Assembly (NCBI RefSeq): GCF_029813785.1
Contig: NZ_JARVKY010000016.1
Location: 1-64,000, forward strand
DNA length: 64,000 nucleotides
Source of the DNA: Streptomyces sp. DH41
GTDB taxonomy: Bacteria; Actinomycetota; Actinomycetes; Streptomycetales; Streptomycetaceae
Reading direction: 5' to 3'
Shown here: positions 42,022 through 51,740 of the stretch, piece after piece
Numbering within the stretch: position 1 is the stretch's first letter
How the letters are laid out: each line of letters opens with the position of its first letter
Position numbers and translations under genes: made by a program
Notes under the pieces: generated by a model
What the model was told of the DNA's origin: nothing
Seen by the model: only the letters and a program-made list of their open reading frames with translations
Database searches by the model: none

Positions 42022-42416
42022 TCATTCTGGACGCGGGTGCGGCTCTGGCGCTCGCCCATGGCCACGAGGCCCTCCATCGCCTCGCCGACAATGTCGCTCA
42101 CACGCCGGGTGACTGGCTGCACCTCCCGGCGCTGTGCCTCATGAAGGCCGAGGAGAGTGAGGCGAACGTCGGAGGCGCGCTGATGGCGCTTCCGGGCCTG
42201 CACATCGATCCGCTCGGTCAGGTCGCGGCCATCACGGTCGGCGGGATGGTGCGGGACGGCTGGGGTGGTGCCGATACGTGTCACGCGCTCTACGTGGCGA
42301 CGCCGCACCTGGACTCGGGGGGCATGTCGATCATCCTGACCGGGCAGGAGGATCTCTACCCACCGGGCTTCCTCACCGTCGACATCGACGCCCCCGGCAT
42401 GCTCGGCTACCACTGA
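42018..42416 (+). CDS. PIN-domain-like protein (VapC-like toxin), divergent
   Basis: A 132-residue protein from a GTG start. IILDAGAALALAHG gives the first PIN acidic residue (D5) and WGGADTCHALYVA the third (D in GADT-HALY). The region between (WLHLPALCLMKAEESEANVG) would supply the Glu. The last acidic residue is less clear and the fold is shorter in its middle than typical VapC. Likely an RNase toxin held by the antitoxin before it; activity is unproven. Its end overlaps the convergent histidine kinase by 10 bp. Confidence 0.7.
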   Translation: MIILDAGAALALAHGHEALHRLADNVAHTPGDWLHLPALCLMKAEESEANVGGALMALPGLHIDPLGQVAAITVGGMVRDGWGGADTCHALYVATPHLDSGGMSIILTGQEDLYPPGFLTVDIDAPGMLGYH

Positions 42417-43855
42417 CCCCCGTCGACCGTGTCCACCTCCGGCGGCGGTACCGGCGCCCCCGGCAGCCGTACGGTCGCCACTGTTCCGTCACCGCCGTCC
42501 TCGGCCCGCGTCAGGCTCACGGTGCCCCCCGCCTGCTGCACCGTCCGCGCCACGATGGACAGGCCGAGGCCCGAGCCGGGCAGGGCGCGTGCGCTCGGGG
42601 AGCGCCAGAAGCGGTCGAAGACGTGGGGGAGCTCGTCGGCGGGGATGCCGGGACCGTGGTCGCGGACGGTGAGGACGCCGTCGGCCAGACACACGTCGAC
42701 GGTGCCGGAGTCCGGGCTGAACTTCACCGCGTTGTCCAGGATGTTGACGACCGCGCGTTCCAGGGCGGCCGGTTCCGCCCGTACGTACCAGGGCCGCACG
42801 TCCGCCGTGATCGTCAGCTCCGGGCCGCGCAGGCGGGCGCGGCGCAGGGCCGACTCGACGACGTCGTGCCAGGCGAGGATGCGGGTGCGGCCCGCGTGCT
42901 GGCCGGTGTCGGGGCGGGACAGTTCCTGGAGGTCGCCGATCAGCGCCGCCAGTTCCGTCATCTGCGCCTTGACCGAGGCGAGCAGTGCCTTGCGGTCCGC
43001 CTCCGGGATCGGGCGGCCGGTCTCCTCGCTGCGGGTGAGGAGTTCGATGTTGGTGCGCAGCGAGGTGAGCGGGGTGCGCAGTTCGTGGCCGGCGTCGGCG
43101 ATGAGCTGCTGTTGCAGGTCGCGGGAGCTGGCCAGGGACGAGGTCATGCTGTTGAAGGAGCGGGAGAGGCGGGCGATCTCGTCCTCGCTGTCGTCCTCGA
43201 CGGGGATGCGGACGGTGAGGTCCTCGGTGCGGGCGACATGTTCGACGGCCCGGGTCAGCTCGTCGACGGGGCGCAGGCCGGCGCGGGCCACCCACAGGCC
43301 GGCGGCGCCCGCGCCGACGACTCCGGCGCCCGCGACGAAGACGAGCACGAGCGCGAGGTTGCTGAGGGAGCTGTTCACCTCGCTCAGCGGCCGCGCGGCG
43401 GAGACGGCGACGCCCCGCAGATCCGACACGGTGTAGGTGAAGACCCGGTACTGGGTGCCGTCGGACCCCGTGGCGTCGTGCAGCGCGCTGGAGGACTCGC
43501 CCTCCGCCACGGCGTGGTCGGCGTCGGTGAGCGGGACCTCCTCCGTGCCGATGACGAGACAGCTACCACCTGTGCGGTCCACGAGCTGTACGGACGAGCC
43601 GTAGGGGTTCTGTTCGTGTGTGCCAGGGTCGTGCGCGCACTGGAACGTGCGTAGGTCGAGGTACTTGCTCACCTGCTGCACATCCATGCGGTTGGCCTTC
43701 AGAGCCTCGTCCAGCGAGCTCACCAGGACGCTCTTCACCACGAACCAGCACGCCACCGCCGCCGCCGCCACCGCGAACGCCACCGCCGCCGCCACCAGCA
43801 ACGACAGCCGCGCCCGGATGGGCAGCGCACGGACACGGCGTACCGGGCTTCTCAC
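42407..43855 (-). CDS. Sensor histidine kinase, OmpR-partner type
   Basis: A 482-residue kinase. A first helix ([20 protein letters not shown]) and a second ([20 protein letters not shown]) enclose an extracytoplasmic sensor of about 125 residues with two Cys (C73 and C99). HAMP follows (195-245), then H-box [17 protein letters not shown] with H257, N-box [15 protein letters not shown], and glycine boxes DHGPGIP and GSGLGLSIV. Its GTG overlaps the response regulator stop by 4 bp. Similar to the MprB/SCO4155 group. The htrA-like gene upstream suggests envelope-stress sensing. Confidence 0.92.
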   Translation of the reverse strand: MRSPVRRVRALPIRARLSLLVAAAVAFAVAAAAVACWFVVKSVLVSSLDEALKANRMDVQQVSKYLDLRTFQCAHDPGTHEQNPYGSSVQLVDRTGGSCLVIGTEEVPLTDADHAVAEGESSSALHDATGSDGTQYRVFTYTVSDLRGVAVSAARPLSEVNSSLSNLALVLVFVAGAGVVGAGAAGLWVARAGLRPVDELTRAVEHVARTEDLTVRIPVEDDSEDEIARLSRSFNSMTSSLASSRDLQQQLIADAGHELRTPLTSLRTNIELLTRSEETGRPIPEADRKALLASVKAQMTELAALIGDLQELSRPDTGQHAGRTRILAWHDVVESALRRARLRGPELTITADVRPWYVRAEPAALERAVVNILDNAVKFSPDSGTVDVCLADGVLTVRDHGPGIPADELPHVFDRFWRSPSARALPGSGLGLSIVARTVQQAGGTVSLTRAEDGGDGTVATVRLPGAPVPPPEVDTVDGGQW

Positions 43856-44592
43856 TCCGCGCCGCCCTGCCGCAGGACATAGCCGACGCCGCGGACCGTG
43901 TGGACGAGGCGCGGCTCGCCGGCCGCCTCGGTCTTGCGGCGCAGGTACATGACGTACACGTCGAGGGAGTTGGACGACGGCTCGAAGTCGAAGCCCCAGA
44001 CCGCCTTGAGGATCTGCTCCCGGGTGAGGACCTGGCGCGGGTGCGCCATGAACATCTCCAGCAGGGTGAACTCCGTACGGGTCAGTTCGACCGGCCGCGC
44101 GCCCCGCGTGACCTCCCGCGTCCCCAGGTCCATGGTCAGGTCGGCGAAGGTGAGGGCGTCGTCGTCCTCGGCCGTGGCGGCGACCGACGCCGCGTAGGAG
44201 CTGCGGCGCAGCAGCGCGCGGATACGGGCGAACAGCTCGTCCAGTTCGAAGGGCTTGACCAGGTAGTCGTCGGCGCCGGCGTCCAGGCCGGTCACCCGGT
44301 CGCCGACCGTGTCGCGGGCCGTCAGCATCAGGATCGGGGTCATGTCGCCCGCGCCGCGGATCCGGCGGGCGGCGGTCAGACCGTCCATGCGGGGCATCTG
44401 GATGTCGAGGACGACCAGGTCGGGCCGGTAGGCGGCCGCCTTCTCCAGGGCGTCGGCGCCGTCGACGGCGACCTCGGTGCCGTACCCCTCGAAGGCGAGG
44501 CTGCGCTGGAGTGCTTCGCGGACCGCCGGCTCGTCGTCGACGATCAGGATGCGCTGGGTGTCACGGTCGCGGTCGCCGTCTGCGGGGCTCAT
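43852..44592 (-). CDS. OmpR/PhoB-type response regulator
   Basis: 246 residues. The receiver has D19-D20, phosphoacceptor D63 in [12 protein letters not shown] and K113 in YLVKPF. The winged-helix C-terminus has [32 protein letters not shown] and the wing [10 protein letters not shown]. It is first in the operon with the kinase. About 80 bp separate it from the htrA-like gene upstream, all on one strand, so the protease may be cotranscribed or a target. Confidence 0.94.
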   Translation of the reverse strand: MSPADGDRDRDTQRILIVDDEPAVREALQRSLAFEGYGTEVAVDGADALEKAAAYRPDLVVLDIQMPRMDGLTAARRIRGAGDMTPILMLTARDTVGDRVTGLDAGADDYLVKPFELDELFARIRALLRRSSYAASVAATAEDDDALTFADLTMDLGTREVTRGARPVELTRTEFTLLEMFMAHPRQVLTREQILKAVWGFDFEPSSNSLDVYVMYLRRKTEAAGEPRLVHTVRGVGYVLRQGGAE

Positions 44593-44673
44593 GGGCTCGG
44601 GGTCCTCGGGTGGGATGGGATACGGGCTGCCAACGCCTTCAGCGTCGCACGTCGCATCATGCGTCGTGCCGGC

Positions 44674-45714
44674 TCAGCTGTTGGCGCCCGCTCGCAGGGC
44701 GGGCAGGTCGGCCTTGACGGTGTTGATCGGGATGGCGAAGCCGAGGCCGACGCTGCCCGCGCCGGCGGAGGACTCGGCGGACGAGTACATCGCGGAGTTG
44801 ATGCCGATGATGTTGCCGTTCATGTCGATCAGCGCGCCGCCGGAGTTGCCCGGGTTGAGGGACGCGTCGGTCTGGATCGCCTTGTACGTCGTCGTGGACG
44901 AGCCGGTGTCGCCGTTGAACTCCTGACCACCGAACTCGAACGGCCAGCCACCGCCCTGCCGCTGCTGTTCCTGCTGCCGGCCCTCGTCCGTGGAGACGGT
45001 CACGTCACGGTCCAGGGCCGAGACGATGCCGCTGGTCACGGTGCCGGTCAGGCCCTCCGGGGAGCCGATCGCGACGACCTGGTCGCCGACCCCGACACCG
45101 TCGGAGTCGCCGAGGGTCGCGGCCTTCAGGCCGGAGGCGTCGTCCAGCTTGATCAGTGCGAGGTCCTTGCTGCTGTCGGTGCCGACGACCTGGGCGGTGT
45201 ACTGCTTGCCGTCACTGGTCCTCACCTTGACGGACGACGCCCCGGAGACGACGTGGTTGTTCGTGATGATCTCGCCGTCATCGGTGATGATCACGCCGGA
45301 GCCGGTGGACGAACCGGCGTTCGAGGTGGCGCTGATCTCGACGATGCTCGGGCTGACCGCGTCGGCGACCCCGGCGACCGTGCCCTTCTGGCTGGAGGGC
45401 ACCACGTTGGCGCTGGTGGCGCTGGAGGCGACGGTGTCGCTGCCGGTCAGCTCCTGGATGCCGTACGCGGTGCCACCGCCGACGGCCGCCGCGACGATCG
45501 CCACGGTCGCGAGCAGGGCGGCGGGGCCGCGCCGGACCGTGCGCCTCTTGCGCGGCGGCTCGGCCCGACCGTCCTGGAAGGAGGCGGCGGGCGGCTGGAC
45601 CGGCGGGGGCGGCCACTCGGGGTTGACGGGAGAGGAGGCGTGCTGGTGGGTCCCCTGATACGGGTTCGCGTGCTCGTACTCGCCGCTGTGGCGGAGGCTC
45701 TCGGTCATGTTCAT
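44674..45714 (-). CDS. HtrA/DegP-like membrane-anchored serine protease without PDZ
   Basis: A 346-residue protein. A cytosolic Pro/His-rich head (1-60), one transmembrane helix (ALLATVAIVAAAVGGGTAYG) and a trypsin-like domain. The catalytic triad is H154 (TNNHVVSG), D184 (SSKDLALIKL) and S291 (NPGNSGGALI). The chain ends after the protease domain (FAIPINTVKADLPAL) with no PDZ domain, unlike most HtrA proteins. A Gln-rich insert (about 244-275) replaces a surface loop. It probably degrades misfolded exported proteins. The gene order protease, regulator, kinase suggests an envelope-stress unit. Confidence 0.92.
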   Translation of the reverse strand: MNMTESLRHSGEYEHANPYQGTHQHASSPVNPEWPPPPVQPPAASFQDGRAEPPRKRRTVRRGPAALLATVAIVAAAVGGGTAYGIQELTGSDTVASSATSANVVPSSQKGTVAGVADAVSPSIVEISATSNAGSSTGSGVIITDDGEIITNNHVVSGASSVKVRTSDGKQYTAQVVGTDSSKDLALIKLDDASGLKAATLGDSDGVGVGDQVVAIGSPEGLTGTVTSGIVSALDRDVTVSTDEGRQQEQQRQGGGWPFEFGGQEFNGDTGSSTTTYKAIQTDASLNPGNSGGALIDMNGNIIGINSAMYSSAESSAGAGSVGLGFAIPINTVKADLPALRAGANS

Positions 45715-45816
45715 GAGCTTCCCGCCCCCGTATGAGAGCGGCCTGAGTGCTGTCTGAGAAGCCCGGCAGAACCTCGTATGCCCGATATAAAGCCGTGCGG
45801 GGGAGGAAAGGGAGAG

Positions 45817-46839
45817 CTACTCGCAGCCACAGGACTGGCGCAGCACCAGCCGGGACGGGAACACCTTCAGCCGCTCGCGCCGTGAGCCCGCCACCCGCAG
45901 TCCGTCGTCCAGGACCAGGTCCACGGCGGCCCGCGCCATCGCCGACCGGTCCGAGGCGACCGTCGTCAGCGGCGGATCGGCCAGGTCGGCTTCCTTGATG
46001 TCGTCGAAGCCGGCCACCGCCAGCTCGCCGGGGACGTCGATGCGCAGCTCGCGCGCCGCGCGCAGCAGGCCGATCGCCTGGTCGTCGGTGGAGCAGAAGA
46101 TCGCGGGCGGGCGCTGCGGACCGGAGAGCAGGTCGAGACCCACGCGGTACGCGTCGTAGCGGTTGTAGGGCGCCTCGAAGAGCCGGCCCTCGGTGGAGAG
46201 CCCGGCCTCCTTCATCGCGCGCTTCCAGCCCTCGACGTGGTCGGAGACCGGGTCGCCGACGGACGGGGTCTCGGCGGTGCCGCCCATACAGGCGACGTAC
46301 TCGTACCCGTGCTCCAGCAGGTGGCGTACGGCGAGCTGGGCACCGCCCAGGTCGTCGGTGACGACGGCGACGTCGTCGATGGCCTCGGGACGCTCGTGCA
46401 GCAGGACGACCCGGGCGTCCCAGGCGTCGATCTCGGCGGCGGCCATGTCGTTCAGGGCGTGGCTGACCAGGATCAGGCCGGAGACGCGCATGCCGAGGAA
46501 GGCGCGCAGGTAGTGGACCTCGCGCTCGCCGACGTAGTCGGAGTTGCCGACGAGCACCATCTTCCCGCGCTCGGAGGCGGCCCACTCGACCGCGTGCGCC
46601 ATCTCCGCGAAGAAGGGCTGGCGGGCGTCCGGCACGATCAGGCCTATGAGGTCCGTGCGCCGCGACGCCATCGCCTGGGCGACCCGGTCCGGCCGGTACC
46701 CCAGTTCCTTGATCGCGGCGAGGACACGCTCGCGCGTGGCCGGGGCGACCGGCCGGGGTCCGTTGTTGATGACATAGCTGACGACGGCGGTGGAAGTCCC
46801 CGCCAGCCGCGCCACATCATCCCGAGTCACCTTGGCCAC
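45817..46839 (-). CDS. LacI/GalR-family regulator
   Basis: A 340-residue regulator. The HTH (about 3-50) has [20 protein letters not shown] and the hinge [14 protein letters not shown]. The periplasmic-binding-protein-like sensor domain ends in [20 protein letters not shown], usual for sugar-responsive members. The closing CGCE with SCG is typical of Streptomyces LacI members (LRQSCGCE). No sugar operon is adjacent, so its targets lie elsewhere. It sits 42 bp after glnR on the same strand. Confidence 0.93.
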   Translation of the reverse strand: MAKVTRDDVARLAGTSTAVVSYVINNGPRPVAPATRERVLAAIKELGYRPDRVAQAMASRRTDLIGLIVPDARQPFFAEMAHAVEWAASERGKMVLVGNSDYVGEREVHYLRAFLGMRVSGLILVSHALNDMAAAEIDAWDARVVLLHERPEAIDDVAVVTDDLGGAQLAVRHLLEHGYEYVACMGGTAETPSVGDPVSDHVEGWKRAMKEAGLSTEGRLFEAPYNRYDAYRVGLDLLSGPQRPPAIFCSTDDQAIGLLRAARELRIDVPGELAVAGFDDIKEADLADPPLTTVASDRSAMARAAVDLVLDDGLRVAGSRRERLKVFPSRLVLRQSCGCE

Positions 46840-46881
46840 GCGCGGAGTCTACGCGGATGGATCCGCCCTGGGCAGGGCGTA

Positions 46882-47691
46882 TCACACCTTGGTTGACGTC
46901 GCTTCCACCGTGCTGTCCGGCCGGGTGCCGGCCTGGCCGTCCGGCCGGGCCGCCCCCGCCTTCGCCTGGGCGTCCTCCGTGGCGCGCCCCGCCTTCCCCG
47001 CCTTCTCCGCCTTCTCGGGCTTCTCCGGCGTGACGAAGCGGTAGCCGACGTTGCGGACGGTGCCGATCAGCGACTCGTGCTCGGGGCCGAGCTTGGCGCG
47101 CAGCCGCCGCACGTGCACGTCGACCGTGCGGGTGCCGCCGAAGTAGTCGTAGCCCCACACCTCCTGGAGCAGCTGGGCGCGGGTGAAGACCCGGCCCGGG
47201 TGCTGGGCGAGGTACTTCAGCAGCTCGAACTCCTTGAACGTCAGGTCCAGGATCCGGCCCTTGAGCTTCGCGGAGTACGTCGCCTCGTCCACCGACAGGT
47301 CGCCGTTGCGGATCTCCATGGGGGAGTCGTCGCCGACGATCTGCTGGCGGCCCATGGCGAGGCGCAGCCGGGCCTCGACCTCCGCCGGGCCGGCGGTGTC
47401 CAGCAGCACGTCGTCGATGCCCCAGTCGGCGGTGACGGCGGCGAGGCCGCCCTCGGTGACGACGAGGACGAGCGGACAGCTGAGCCCGGTGGACCGCAGC
47501 AGCTGGCACAGGCTGCGGATCTGGGGCAGGTCGCGGCGCCCGTCGACGAGTATGACGTCGGCGCCGGGGGTGTCGACGAGGGCGGGGCCCTCCGCGGGAG
47601 CGACGCGTACGTTGTGGAGCAGCAGGCCGAGGGCGGGGAGCACCTCCGTCGACGGCTGGAGGGCGTTGGTCAGGAGCAGCAGAGAACTCAT
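46882..47691 (-). CDS. glnR: Nitrogen regulator GlnR
   Basis: A 269-residue OmpR-type regulator. The receiver begins [20 protein letters not shown] and keeps D50 ([11 protein letters not shown]) but lacks the usual acidic pair at the N-terminus, as in actinobacterial GlnR, which is not controlled by a paired kinase. The winged-helix domain has [20 protein letters not shown] and [19 protein letters not shown] Lys/Ala/Glu-rich tail of about 55 residues follows. GlnR switches glnA, amtB, nas and nir genes on or off with nitrogen supply. Orphan gene, as expected. Confidence 0.95.
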   Translation of the reverse strand: MSSLLLLTNALQPSTEVLPALGLLLHNVRVAPAEGPALVDTPGADVILVDGRRDLPQIRSLCQLLRSTGLSCPLVLVVTEGGLAAVTADWGIDDVLLDTAGPAEVEARLRLAMGRQQIVGDDSPMEIRNGDLSVDEATYSAKLKGRILDLTFKEFELLKYLAQHPGRVFTRAQLLQEVWGYDYFGGTRTVDVHVRRLRAKLGPEHESLIGTVRNVGYRFVTPEKPEKAEKAGKAGRATEDAQAKAGAARPDGQAGTRPDSTVEATSTKV

Positions 47692-47927
47692 CGCGCCCCA
47701 CCTGCCTGGGTCGTCTTACGGTCGTGCACGTTTCGCTCGCCCATAACGTCTGGTTCCTCCTGGGTCCCTGCGAGGACGTTTACGGCACTGCTTCGTACAG
47801 GTGCGGACCCCGTGCCCGTGGGGCCCGCCGCGCGTCCGGGAGGTGAACGCTGCGCAACGCTCCCGGAAGCACAAAAGGACCCGGGGGCTACGTTGCCCGA
47901 GTCCTCATGCCCAGCAGAATAGCCGAC

Positions 47928-48809
47928 ATGAGCGACCGACCGTCGGGTCATGTGGCGCGTCCCACCCTTCGTCCGCATCCCGAGACACCCCGAAGGACGT
48001 CGAACCGCACGCCCTCACGCACCTTCCTGCGCACTTGTGACGGGGTGCGGATCGACGCCGTGTACGAGCCGGGCGCGAGCGGCCGCGACGCCCCTGACCT
48101 GGTGTTCGTCATCGCCCACGGGTTCACGGGCGACGCGGACCGCCCGCACGTACGGCGGATCGCGGCGGCGTTCGCGCGCTACGGGGCCGTGGTCACGTTC
48201 TCCTTCCGGGGCCATGGCGCGTCCGGGGGACGGTCCACCGTCGGTGACCGCGAGGTGCTCGACCTGGCGGCGGCGGTCACCTGGGCGCGCGGCTTCGGGC
48301 ACGCGCGCGTGGTGACCGTCGGCTTCTCCATGGGCGGCTCGGTGGTGCTGCGGCACGCCGCGCTCTACGGCGACCAGGGCGGCGACAGTGAGGAAAGCGG
48401 CGGCGACGGCGGTGACGCCCGCACGGACGCCGTCGTGTCGGTGAGCTCCCCCGCCCGCTGGTACTACCGGGGGACGGCCCCCATGCGCCGGCTGCACTGG
48501 CTGGTGATGCGGCCCGCCGGGCGCCTGGTGGGCCGCTACGGCATGCGCACCCGTATCCATCACCGGGACTGGGACCCGGTGCCGCTGTCGCCGGTGGCGG
48601 CGGCGGGGCGGATCGCGCCGACGCCGCTCCTCGTCGTCCACGGCGACCGGGACGGCTACTTTCCCCTCGACCACCCCCGGATGCTGGCCGAGGCGGCCGG
48701 TGACCACGGCGAACTCTGGCTGGAGCCCGGCATGGGCCACGCCGAGCACGCGTCCGACGAGGACCTGCTGCGCCGGATCGGCGACTGGGCCGTGTCCCGG
48801 GCGGGCTAG
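47928..48809 (+). CDS. Alpha/beta hydrolase
   Basis: 293 residues from MSDRPSGHVA; an upstream Met at 47907 is possible. The fold shows VFVIAHGFTGDADRPHVRRI (oxyanion His-Gly), the nucleophile elbow VGFSMGGSVV with the catalytic Ser, Asp in LLVVHGDRDGYFPLDHP and the final His in GMGHAEHAS. Esterase or lipase-like; substrate unknown. It is divergent from glnR over about 235 bp, in which no further gene is seen. The ThiS-like gene follows on the same strand after 62 bp. Confidence 0.9.
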   Translation: MSDRPSGHVARPTLRPHPETPRRTSNRTPSRTFLRTCDGVRIDAVYEPGASGRDAPDLVFVIAHGFTGDADRPHVRRIAAAFARYGAVVTFSFRGHGASGGRSTVGDREVLDLAAAVTWARGFGHARVVTVGFSMGGSVVLRHAALYGDQGGDSEESGGDGGDARTDAVVSVSSPARWYYRGTAPMRRLHWLVMRPAGRLVGRYGMRTRIHHRDWDPVPLSPVAAAGRIAPTPLLVVHGDRDGYFPLDHPRMLAEAAGDHGELWLEPGMGHAEHASDEDLLRRIGDWAVSRAG

Positions 48810-48871
48810 CCTGACGGTGTTCACCGCCGATCGGCACGGACGCCGATCGGCACCGGCGACGAAGGAACCAG

Positions 48872-49126
48872 ATGGCAAAGGTCACGGTGCGCTACTGGGC
48901 CGCCGCGAAGGCCGCGGCGGGGGTGGCCGAGGAGCCCTACGAGGCGGCCACGCTCGCCGACGCGCTCGGCTCGGTGCGCGAGCGACACCCCGGCGAACTC
49001 ACGCGCGTGCTGCTGCGCTGCTCGTTCCTCGTCGACGGTGACCCCGTGGGCACGCGCGGGCACGAGACGGTACGGCTGGCCGAGGGCGGCACGGTCGAGG
49101 TGCTCCCGCCGTTCGCAGGAGGCTGA
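48872..49126 (+). CDS. MoaD/ThiS-family sulfur carrier protein
   Basis: An 84-residue ubiquitin-like protein. The C-terminus VEVLPPFAGG ends in the required Gly-Gly, which is adenylated and then thiocarboxylated. The start KVTVRYWAAAKAAAG is typical of the MoaD/CysO side of the family. It could carry sulfur to molybdopterin or to cysteine; no moa or thi genes are near, but a rhodanese, SseC and DsrE follow within 8 kb. The gene before is the hydrolase; the next ATG lies 3 bp after its stop. Confidence 0.9.
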   Translation: MAKVTVRYWAAAKAAAGVAEEPYEAATLADALGSVRERHPGELTRVLLRCSFLVDGDPVGTRGHETVRLAEGGTVEVLPPFAGG

Positions 49127-49129
49127 GCG

Positions 49130-50572
49130 ATGACCAACCAGCCGTATCAGCCGCATCAGCGGAATCAGCCGTACGAGGGGTACGAAGGGTTCCAGGGGCA
49201 GGGGCAGGAGGGGGACGAGGGGTACGAGGCCCAGGCGTGGCCCGGGCAGCAGGCGCAGCAGGCGTATCAGGGGCATCAGGATCACCAGAGCCACCAGGGC
49301 TATGAGGACCCGGACGCCGCCCAGTACACGCAGCAGTGGCAGGGGCAGACCTGGGAGACCCAGATTCAGCCGCCGGTCTCCGTGGAGGAGACGGCGTATA
49401 TGCCGCCTCAGGCGCCTCAGGCGCCGCACGGGTATCAGGAGCCGGCGGGTACGCCGTACGGGACGACCGGCGGCTACGCACCGCAGCCGTACCCGTCGCA
49501 GCCGCAACCGCAGGCATACGCGCCCCAGCCGCAGCCGTACCCGTCTCAGCCCCAGCCGCAGGCATACGCGCCGCAGCCGCAGCCGTACCCGTCTCAGCCC
49601 CAGCCGCAGGCATACGCGCCGCAGCCGCAGCCGTACCCGTCTCAGCCCCAGCCGCAGGCATACGCGCCGCAGCCGCAGCCTCACCAGCCGTATGAGCCCC
49701 AGGTGGCTCCCGCCCCCACTCCGGCGCCCCCCACCCCGGCACCCCCCACTCCCGCGCCCCCCGCCCCCGCGTCCTCCGACGCGCCCGGCTACGGCCCGGC
49801 GACCATCGCCGGGAACACACGGGTCACCGACGCGCAGCGTGCCCGTGCCGAGGGGCGTTCGCCGATCATCGACCCGGGGATGCAGCCGGCCGGACTCACC
49901 GCGCTGCTCGGGCTGCTGCTGGCCGGGTCGGCGGCGCTCGGCACGTACGCCCTCCTGGTTCCCCTCGTCGTCCTTCAGGCCGTCACCGCGGCGGGCTGGT
50001 TCCGTCTGAACGGCATGTGGCCCGCCCGGCAGGGCATCGCGCTGGGCTTCGCGGGGGCGCTGGCCGCCGACGCGGCGATGCTGGTGTCGGACCGCTCCCC
50101 GGCGGCGATCCTCGGCACGCTCGGGGTGTGGGTGCTGCTGACCCTCGTACTGCAACTGCGCTCGCACGCCGATCCCGATGAGCGGATGTACGGCCTGATG
50201 GCGACCGTCGCCGCGTCGGCGCTGGCCGTCATCGCGGGCGGGTACCTCGCCGCCGACGCGGACGCGGTGACGGTCGGCGCGATCGCGGTGGCCGTCGCCG
50301 CCGTGGCCCGCGCCCTGCCGTTGCCGACGCCGGCGTCCGTGGCCGTCGCGCTGCTCGCGGCGGGCGGGGCGGGGTTCGCGGTCGGTTCCATGACGGACTT
50401 CGGCACGTCGGGGGCGCTGCTCGGCGCGGGGGCGGCGGTGTGCGCGCTGATCGGCCACCGGGTGGCCGCCTACGACTACCCCTCCCGGTTCGTCCACTTC
50501 ACGGCGGGCGTCGCGCTGCCTCTCGCGGCCGCGGCACCGGCGGTGTACGTACTGGGCCGGGCACTCGGCTGA
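49130..50572 (+). CDS. Gln/Pro-rich polytopic membrane protein
   Basis: A 480-residue protein in two parts. The first 225 residues are cytosolic-like, disordered and rich in Gln, Tyr and Pro, with four copies of a 16-residue unit (PYPSQPQPQAYAPQPQ). The second part has about eight hydrophobic helices (for example LTALLGLLLAGSAALGTYAL and FTAGVALPLAAAAPAVYVLG). No known family beyond this. It starts 3 bp after the ThiS-like stop, so it is cotranscribed. The repeat tail may condense or bind partners; this is inference. Confidence 0.8.
   Translation: MTNQPYQPHQRNQPYEGYEGFQGQGQEGDEGYEAQAWPGQQAQQAYQGHQDHQSHQGYEDPDAAQYTQQWQGQTWETQIQPPVSVEETAYMPPQAPQAPHGYQEPAGTPYGTTGGYAPQPYPSQPQPQAYAPQPQPYPSQPQPQAYAPQPQPYPSQPQPQAYAPQPQPYPSQPQPQAYAPQPQPHQPYEPQVAPAPTPAPPTPAPPTPAPPAPASSDAPGYGPATIAGNTRVTDAQRARAEGRSPIIDPGMQPAGLTALLGLLLAGSAALGTYALLVPLVVLQAVTAAGWFRLNGMWPARQGIALGFAGALAADAAMLVSDRSPAAILGTLGVWVLLTLVLQLRSHADPDERMYGLMATVAASALAVIAGGYLAADADAVTVGAIAVAVAAVARALPLPTPASVAVALLAAGGAGFAVGSMTDFGTSGALLGAGAAVCALIGHRVAAYDYPSRFVHFTAGVALPLAAAAPAVYVLGRALG
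49487..49678. repeat. 48-bp coding tandem repeat, four copies
   Basis: Copies start at 49487, 49535, 49583 and 49631. The last three are almost identical while the first has a few changes, and the unit begins CCGTACCCGTCTCAGCCCCA. It encodes the 16-residue Pro/Gln/Tyr unit of the membrane protein. Copy number may vary between strains. Confidence 0.9.
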
Positions 50573-50734
50573 GTCACCGCCCGGGCCAGGGGGCTGCCTC
50601 CGGCCCGCGCTCCTCCTGTCACAGGTGATCCACAAAACCCCGGCGGCCCTTCCGCGCCGCGTTACCCTCGCGCTGGACGGCCGCCGGTCGTCGGGGACCG
50701 CCGTCGTCGAACGCCCAGGGTTGGGGAACACCAC

Positions 50735-51472
50735 ATGCGTGCATTGCGAATACTGTTGATCGTCGTCGTGATCCTGGGCGGACTCTTCGCGATCGCGGAC
50801 CGTGTGGCGGTCAACTTCGCCGAGGGCGAGGCGGCGGACAAGCTGCGCAGCACCGAGAACCTGGCCTCGACGCCGGACGTCTCCATCAACGGCTTCCCCT
50901 TCCTCACCCAGGTCGTCGGCGGCGAACTGGACGACGTCGAGATCGGCATCGACGACTACGAGGCGTCCACCGGCAACAGCGGCGAGAAGATCCGTATCGA
51001 CGGTCTGCGCGCCAACATGAAGGGCGTCGAGTTCTCCAGCGACTTCAGCTCCGCCACCGCGGCCACCGCCACCGGCACCGCGACCGTCGGCTACGACGAG
51101 CTGATGAAGGCCGCCAAGTCCGAGCCCACGGAGATCGCGCCCGGCATCACCGCCAAGGTCATCGGCCTCTCCGACGGCGGCAACGGAAAGATCAAGGTCT
51201 CGCTCCAGGGCACGGCCTTCGGCGTCGCGCTCCCCGAGCCGGTCGAGGTCCTCAGCTCCGTCACGGTCAAGGACAACGACGTCGAGGTCGTCGCCGACGG
51301 CCTCCCGGAGATCGGCGGCAAGCAGCTCGCGGAGTCCCGGATCCGCGCGATCACCGACTTCCAGCAGACCATCGACGAGCTGCCCGGCGGCATCGAGCTG
51401 GACAAGGTCGAGGCGGCGAAGGACGGCGTCGAGATCTCGGTGAAGGGTTCGAACGTCAGGCTGGCCGGGTAG
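50735..51472 (+). CDS. DUF2993 (LmeA-like) membrane or secreted protein
   Basis: A 245-residue protein. An N-terminal hydrophobic segment (RILLIVVVILGGLFAIADRV) acts as an uncleaved anchor or signal. The remainder is the DUF2993 domain: VSINGFPFLTQVVGGELDDV is its conserved opening, with long alternating strands and a closing GGIELDKVEAAKDGVEISVKG. Mycobacterial LmeA of this family helps mannan/LPM elongation at the cell envelope and binds lipid. Here the partner is unknown. It stands alone, 162 bp after the membrane protein gene. Confidence 0.88.
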   Translation: MRALRILLIVVVILGGLFAIADRVAVNFAEGEAADKLRSTENLASTPDVSINGFPFLTQVVGGELDDVEIGIDDYEASTGNSGEKIRIDGLRANMKGVEFSSDFSSATAATATGTATVGYDELMKAAKSEPTEIAPGITAKVIGLSDGGNGKIKVSLQGTAFGVALPEPVEVLSSVTVKDNDVEVVADGLPEIGGKQLAESRIRAITDFQQTIDELPGGIELDKVEAAKDGVEISVKGSNVRLAG

Positions 51473-51541
51473 GACGACGGTCGGCCACCCGAAAGGACGA
51501 CGGGTCGGCCACCGGAAAGGACGACGGGTCGGCCACCGGAA
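51471..51541. repeat. 24-bp tandem repeat after the LmeA-like gene
   Basis: Three copies of AGGACGACGGGTCGGCCACC plus GGAA start at 51471, 51494 and 51518 (the first is one base shorter). The first copy begins at the stop codon of the gene. The rest of the gap to 51740 shows no gene. Confidence 0.85.
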
Positions 51542-51740
51542 AGGACGGCGCGGCGACCGTGTGCCGTCCGGCAAGTGAGACGGCGCCGTCCGTACCGCAG
51601 ATGCGGCGGCCGGCGCCCCGGGCCGGGACTCACCCGGCGACACCCCGAAAAGCGCACTGATCCCACACTCCGGACGATCCCGTCTCAGGATTCGACACGC
51701 CGGTGACATGGCCCGCTGTCCATCCCTACGATCGGGACCT

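Noticed and set aside
49487-49678. Regular repeats that might suggest a CRISPR array
   Set aside because: The copies are directly adjacent without spacers and lie in frame in a coding region.
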